64,000 bases of DNA from the NCBI RefSeq assembly GCF_014805625.2, contig NW_023998464.1, positions 8,613,775 through 8,677,774 of the forward strand. Direction: 5' to 3'. Shown piece by piece: positions 59,463 to 64,000 of this stretch. Under the pieces are notes generated by a model. The model saw nothing but the letters and a program-made list of their open reading frames with translations, searched no databases and was not told where the DNA came from. This DNA comes from Glossina fuscipes. Its lineage: Eukaryota; Arthropoda; Insecta; Diptera; Glossinidae. Position 1 is the stretch's first letter. Each line of letters opens with the position of its first letter. The position numbers and the translations under genes were made by a program.

Positions 59463-62150
59463 TGAAGGCAAAGCGAAGCTTCATTATCTCACCAGATATA
59501 GTGAAGCATTATTTCCATTTTTGGTTCCAAATGGTCAACACAATAGAAAAATGTTATTTGATAAAAAGTAAAAGATACTATATAAGTGATAATAAATGGT
59601 TTGAAAAGTAAAAAGCAACAATAACAATAAAAAAAGTAAGGTAAAAACGTAAATTTTTTAATGGATAATTAAAGTAAAGAATTAAGAAAATGGGTTTCAA
59701 AGAAGAAGCTTAAAGGCGAACAGCGCTGACGCAGTTGAATAAAGAAAAAAATTCCTGAAATGTTTTTATTTGAAAATTATGCATTAAATTGAGAACAAAT
59801 TGCAAATTCATATTAAAAAGAAACCTTAAATGAATGCATAAACAATTTAAAAACTTAAACGTTGCATTAAATTCTACGTTATCTTCACGTCTTATTTTTC
59901 ATTTATTTGTTGTCTTTTTTTTTGTACACAAACATATGATTTGCCAATTCCCAGAAAGTAGAGGAAAAAGTCGGCATACCGAAAACAGAAAATATACATA
60001 ATCGTGTCATCTCTAACACACGAACAATTCACTATAAACAGTGATATCAAAACTCAAAATGTGTCACAATTTCGAAACACATCAAACGTTTGTTGATAAA
60101 ATCATATTAATTGTGTTAATTGTATAATGAAAATCGACGTTCAAAGCACAATGTTTGCATTATTAACAATAATTAATAGTATAGGCCTTGCAGTCATTAA
60201 GATTTCAAATAAAGTGAAACAAAACGATTAAAAAATACTCAACAAGAAAAACACGGTGTATTTAGTTCTGAAAGCGCTATGTTTACACTATTAAAGAAAT
60301 TGAAACATTAGACTAGATTTACGGTAAAGGAATTTTTTTTACGAAAATATTCAATAAATGTAATTGGAGAAATGAAATTCAGTCTTAGGAATTATGCGAA
60401 TTAATAACAAATGAAGTAAACAGCGTTAGTCCATCTCTGTTCAACATACCAAAAAAAAAAAGAAAAAGTAAACAGCGGGTGTTGCATCAACATTAAAAAT
60501 ATTGGAATTACGTTGTTATCAAAATGTGAAGCAATGAAGTGTCAACATCAAACTAACTAACCTGTGCTCAATTTTGACAATATAAAAGCGAAAGTATAAG
60601 TTTTTTTTAAAAAGTTATAAAAATTAGAGATTATAAAAAATTCCACTTAAATTTGGTTATTCATATAGCTCGTTAAAGTATTACAGCATTAAAGAATTAT
60701 CTGTAACAACTCAAACTTTATGAACTATTTGATTGCGATCTACACATTCATTCGTATCTCCTCTTTGTGTAAAACAACATCGTGACAAATTTGTGGAACA
60801 ATACTGAACGATAACAATTTAAAATACTTGCGTTTTATAGAAAATTGGAAAAAAAGCGAGAAATCGAGTAATAACATGTGATTCTGATTTGCATTTTCAT
60901 ATGAAAATGCGCTGATTATTTTAATGTTGCAAATGCTTGAAAAAGAATTATATTCAGAGAAGACCCTTTGCAAAGGATCTTGAAAAATTCAAATGTTCTT
61001 AATAATATATATGCATCCGGTCAGATACTTTGTTGCTGTCAGGCCATAAGAATGAACATACGCACGTTCTTCTCCGAGCTATTTAAAAACAGAATTTGAT
61101 GCATATTAAGACAATTATCCCTTCGATATTTCTATGAGCAACTGAAGTGGTAATTTCAGTAACCAGCTTTTTCATTCTTAATAAGGATTTTCTGCTTTCT
61201 GGAAGAAATATTACCCCGCAACTAAATTTTCATGTAATCTAAGTTAATTCACTATCCTAGGCTTATACAATGTAGTGGTTTTCCGTTCTTCGTAAAGAAA
61301 AACTTAGCTTGAAAGCTGATATTGATCTAAGTGGTTAAATCAATAGGTAGTAGGTGAACGCTAGGCAAAAAGTTGTAACATAAAAACTCTCGTTGGGTTT
61401 AAAGATAGAGCGTACGCACAAATACATCGGAAATCGGGAAAATTCCAGCATTCTATAAATGTCAAACCCTAACGAAGTCGATTAAAGTTTGGGATTGATC
61501 GTCATCAATTCTTCGTATTATTCTTCACATTCTTTCCATTTTTACTACGTATACTACGCTGTCGTAAAGATGATTTATTATAACACAATTACAGAAGTAA
61601 TAATGAACTGATAACGAGCTAGAAAAACATTTTCGAAAGGAAAAAAGAGGAGAAAACAAACACGACAAAATTAAAATGAAGAAGAGATAGACTATAAGAA
61701 CCAAAATGGGAAAAAAGTGAGCGCTGGCTGCTCTCCATTCCCTTATCAAAACCTACATAATCAATGGTACTTATCACTTAAAATTCGATTTGTATTGTTT
61801 TAGTGTACTGTTTGAAATGGAAAGGAAAACATCGACAAGAACCGCTAATCGCATCAATCATATTTTTTTCAACTGTGATAGTATAGAGTGTTATTGTTAT
61901 TTGATATCGTCAAAAATGGTCAGTAAACCCTTAATCCGCAAGTGTACATAGTGTCTGTTAAAAAATAATTATAAATTAAAGATAAAAATGAAATGATTTG
62001 ATTAGCGGATTGAATAAACATTTCAAAGTTTATTTTGTAAATATTGTTTATGTTAATCAACGTACGAGCGCGGGCATGTAATATAATACCTATTAATCTG
62101 TAAGCCTAACAACAGCAAAAATTTTCGAATTCTCTTGTTTTTGAGTGAAA
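59463..62150. other. Intergenic DNA and promoter region of the 62.15-kb gene
   Basis: AT-rich. A perfect 20-bp palindrome (GCATTTTCATATGAAAATGC) lies at 60891-60910, overlapping an octamer ATTTGCAT at 60888-60895. No other gene is seen. The 5' UTR of the downstream gene should begin in the last few hundred bases. Confidence 0.4.
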
Positions 62151-62563
62151 ATGTCGAACAAATTTGAAGGTTATCAGTCTTCGACCACTGTAGTGAATGC
62201 CAGTATGCCTGCCAAAAGTGTACCCGCGAATTTTTCAACGGATTCAAATTCATCCGTTTCCTCTGTGTCAGCCAAAGCTGAACGTGAATCCATTCATTCG
62301 GGTCAGTTTATGGTTTCAACCTTTGAAGCCGAAGAAACCCAAGACGATTTGGATGATGGGGAAGTGAAAATGCTTGATCCAGAAGATCCAAGTCTTTCAA
62401 AACTTGACGAGAGCAATACATGTCTAGAAGTGCAGTTGTATGTACCACGTAAGGTCATCCAGCAGCATAAACAAGATGGTAATTCAATAGGCTTGATTAC
62501 TTCACATCTCGAAATTGAAACTTCGCTAACCAAGCTGTTCAAATGCATGGACTTAACCTATAG
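62151..62563 (+). CDS. First coding exon of a gene of unknown family (partial)
   Basis: ATG at 62151 (context TGAAAATGT). The frame runs 137 codons plus two bases to the donor TATAG|GTAAGC. The first 55 residues are Ser/Thr/Ala/Val-rich and likely disordered (SSTTVVNASMPAKSVPANFS). An acidic stretch follows at about residues 62-92 (EAEETQDDLDDGEVKMLDPE). The last 40 residues look folded (CLEVQLYVPRKVIQQ, then SLTKLFKCMDLTYR). Codon use is less AT-biased than the surroundings, which supports a real exon. The rest must lie beyond 64000 or in unseen exons. I do not recognise the family. The AG left at the donor gives a phase-2 junction. Confidence 0.7.
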
Positions 62564-62929
62564 GTAAGCTTCTCAATATGTTTAATATCTTTCAATATCT
62601 TTTGATTTCAATGAAACAAAGTTCATTATTATTTCGGCTGGTAAGATTCGCGGTCTTCTTTGTATATATATTTAAGGAACTTGCTACAGTACAACTTAAA
62701 ATATGGTAAATGGTAAGCAACAACTCTCTGACCTCTTGCATTGGAAAAAGTGGCTGGCGGAAAGAATTTTAAATTTTTAAGGGCATCGTAACGATTGGTA
62801 CAAATTGCAGTTAAAACCTTCTTGCTTTATGCATTGGTCTTAAAAAATGTCAACTTCATCTACACTTTTAAGTACAATCTATCGGGCGGATTTTTACAAA
62901 TTTCGATTGATTTAGAATTATTTTTATAC

Positions 62930-63225
62930 CCATCTGAAGGATGAAGGGTATATTCATTTTGCAAAAATGTTCGCAACGCCCAAAAGGAAGCATCAGAGAA
63001 CCTTCATAGTATATATATAGATTTTAGACCAGCACCAAATTCAAAATCGATTTAAGCATGGCTGTGTAATGTCTGTTGTAAACATTCTCCTATTATATAT
63101 ATATATATATTATTATTATTAAAAAAATGAAAATTTTGTTCTTTTACTTTTTTTATCTTTTTTAGGATAAGAGTGATTGGCATAGAATATCCGGTCCTGA
63201 CCGAATTTAATTTTCTTACTTGTCT
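62930..63225 (+). repeat. DINE-1-like family 1, internally deleted copy
   Basis: It has both ends of the family: the head 'tttatacccatctgaaggatg' then 'agggtatattcattttgcaa', and the tail 'ggtcctgaccgaatttaatt' with 'ttcttacttg'. The middle is replaced by an AT microsatellite at 63092-63124. Within the first intron of the gene at 62151. Confidence 0.7.
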
Positions 63226-64000
63226 ATATTTACGTTAATACGTCTTCAATAATTCCCTGTTTTACTGACAAAGACATTGATTCTAAGAAAAAATACTTTC
63301 TAGATTTGGATAGTGCCAATCCTGAAAGGACGCTTGTCACAATTTCGTATAATTTCTCTCTGTGGATTACAAGCAGCATTCCTTCAGCGATTTACCACTG
63401 TTATTTTCGGATATACCGGATCATTTCGTACGTTAATGCGAAAAAACCCTTTTAAAGTCAGCGTTGACTCGAAAGTGCTAATCTTCTCGCTCGAAAACAA
63501 TAATTCGCCTTTAGTTATCATGAAAACCCCAAAAATTATTTTCGATAATCGAATAATGATGTTGCAAAGGATTGCTGCTATCTTAAACCTATTCTTTTGT
63601 ACAAAAATTACGGCATGAAAAAGCTATTTTCTATTGAAAGAAAAGCAATGCGGCGATCCTTTCTGCAGACGTAAGTTTTCATGGGAGTAGATTAATATGT
63701 AAAACATGCCCTATGTAGGCATGCTGGATGAGACAAAGGAAAAATTCGTGGGTCTATAGAAATGAGGGTAGGATTACATTTTCTGACAAAAAAGAGCCAG
63801 TTGCTTTCACAAGATCAGACGCTGCTTTCCAAAATATATATATTAATTATTAGTAATATTTCGTTATGGTACTCTTCAATCAATTTGTTCTGTACATAGA
63901 GAGACATCTTTAATTTAAACATCAATTTCGACTTCGAATTGCTTACCGTTAGCGCTAATTTCGTTCTTTATCTTCTAGTCAAAAACTGACATCTCCGAAA
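63226..64000. other. Intronic DNA of the 62.15-kb gene, no exon seen
   Basis: The frame at 63313-63618 is open for 101 codons, but it lacks a splice-site context and a protein-like composition. The sequence AAATGCGGCG/TTCTGCAG near 63650-63668 is an acceptor-like spot, not supported by a following open frame. Confidence 0.35.

Noticed and set aside
59228..59611. 127-codon plus-strand frame
   Set aside because: It starts inside AT-rich DNA and crosses the decayed repeat unit at 59375; composition is Lys/Ile/Tyr-biased as expected of AT-rich noncoding DNA.
1..64000. CRISPR arrays, bacterial operons, rRNA or viral genes
   Set aside because: No regularly spaced repeats, no operon-like gene packing, no rRNA signatures. 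The introns, SINE, LINE and bZIP gene place the window in an insect nuclear genome.

Overview
The window is AT-rich, intron-bearing and repeat-laden nuclear DNA of a higher dipteran fly. The spliced bZIP gene reads as the fly ATF4 orthologue (cryptocephal). The dominant interspersed repeats resemble the DINE-1/INE-1 (Helitron-like) repeats of Drosophila and related flies. The repeat mix and large introns suggest a tephritid-type fruit fly, but that placement is inference from memory of repeat types. Nothing looks bacterial, viral or organellar. About nine tenths of the window is intergenic, intronic or repeat DNA.

Layout. 1-8.5 kb: repeat-rich intergenic DNA with two tRNA-derived SINE copies (1003-1181 and 4143-4316, both with 12-bp target-site duplications). 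8.6-11.8 kb: a long but dead non-LTR retrotransposon (APE endonuclease plus reverse transcriptase, AATA tail). Older 3' fragments of the same family lie at 13.4-14.3, 32.5-33.9 and 57.9-58.7 kb, all on the minus strand. 14-22 kb: mostly featureless DNA, two more SINE copies and a GA microsatellite. 22.35-22.95 kb: a small two-exon gene for an 89-residue protein of unknown family. 23-34 kb: repeats only. 34.66-35.41 kb: a single-exon F-box/LRR-like gene on the plus strand, tail to tail with the ATF4 gene. 36.83-51.63 kb: crc/ATF4 on the minus strand, with four coding exons giving 391 residues and a 13.4-kb intron filled with repeats. 56.2-59.2 kb: a pair of inverted arms of about 390 bp flanking 2.2 kb of LINE debris. 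62.15 kb to the right edge: the first coding exon of a gene of unknown family that runs out of the window.

Regulatory highlight. The exon carrying the crc start codon first carries another ATG, in a strong start context just after the splice acceptor. That ATG opens a 79-codon reading frame that overlaps the crc start out of frame. This is the layout of the inhibitory upstream ORF by which ATF4 translation responds to eIF2-alpha phosphorylation. No functional link between the other genes can be argued from the sequence; their grouping appears to be simple linkage.
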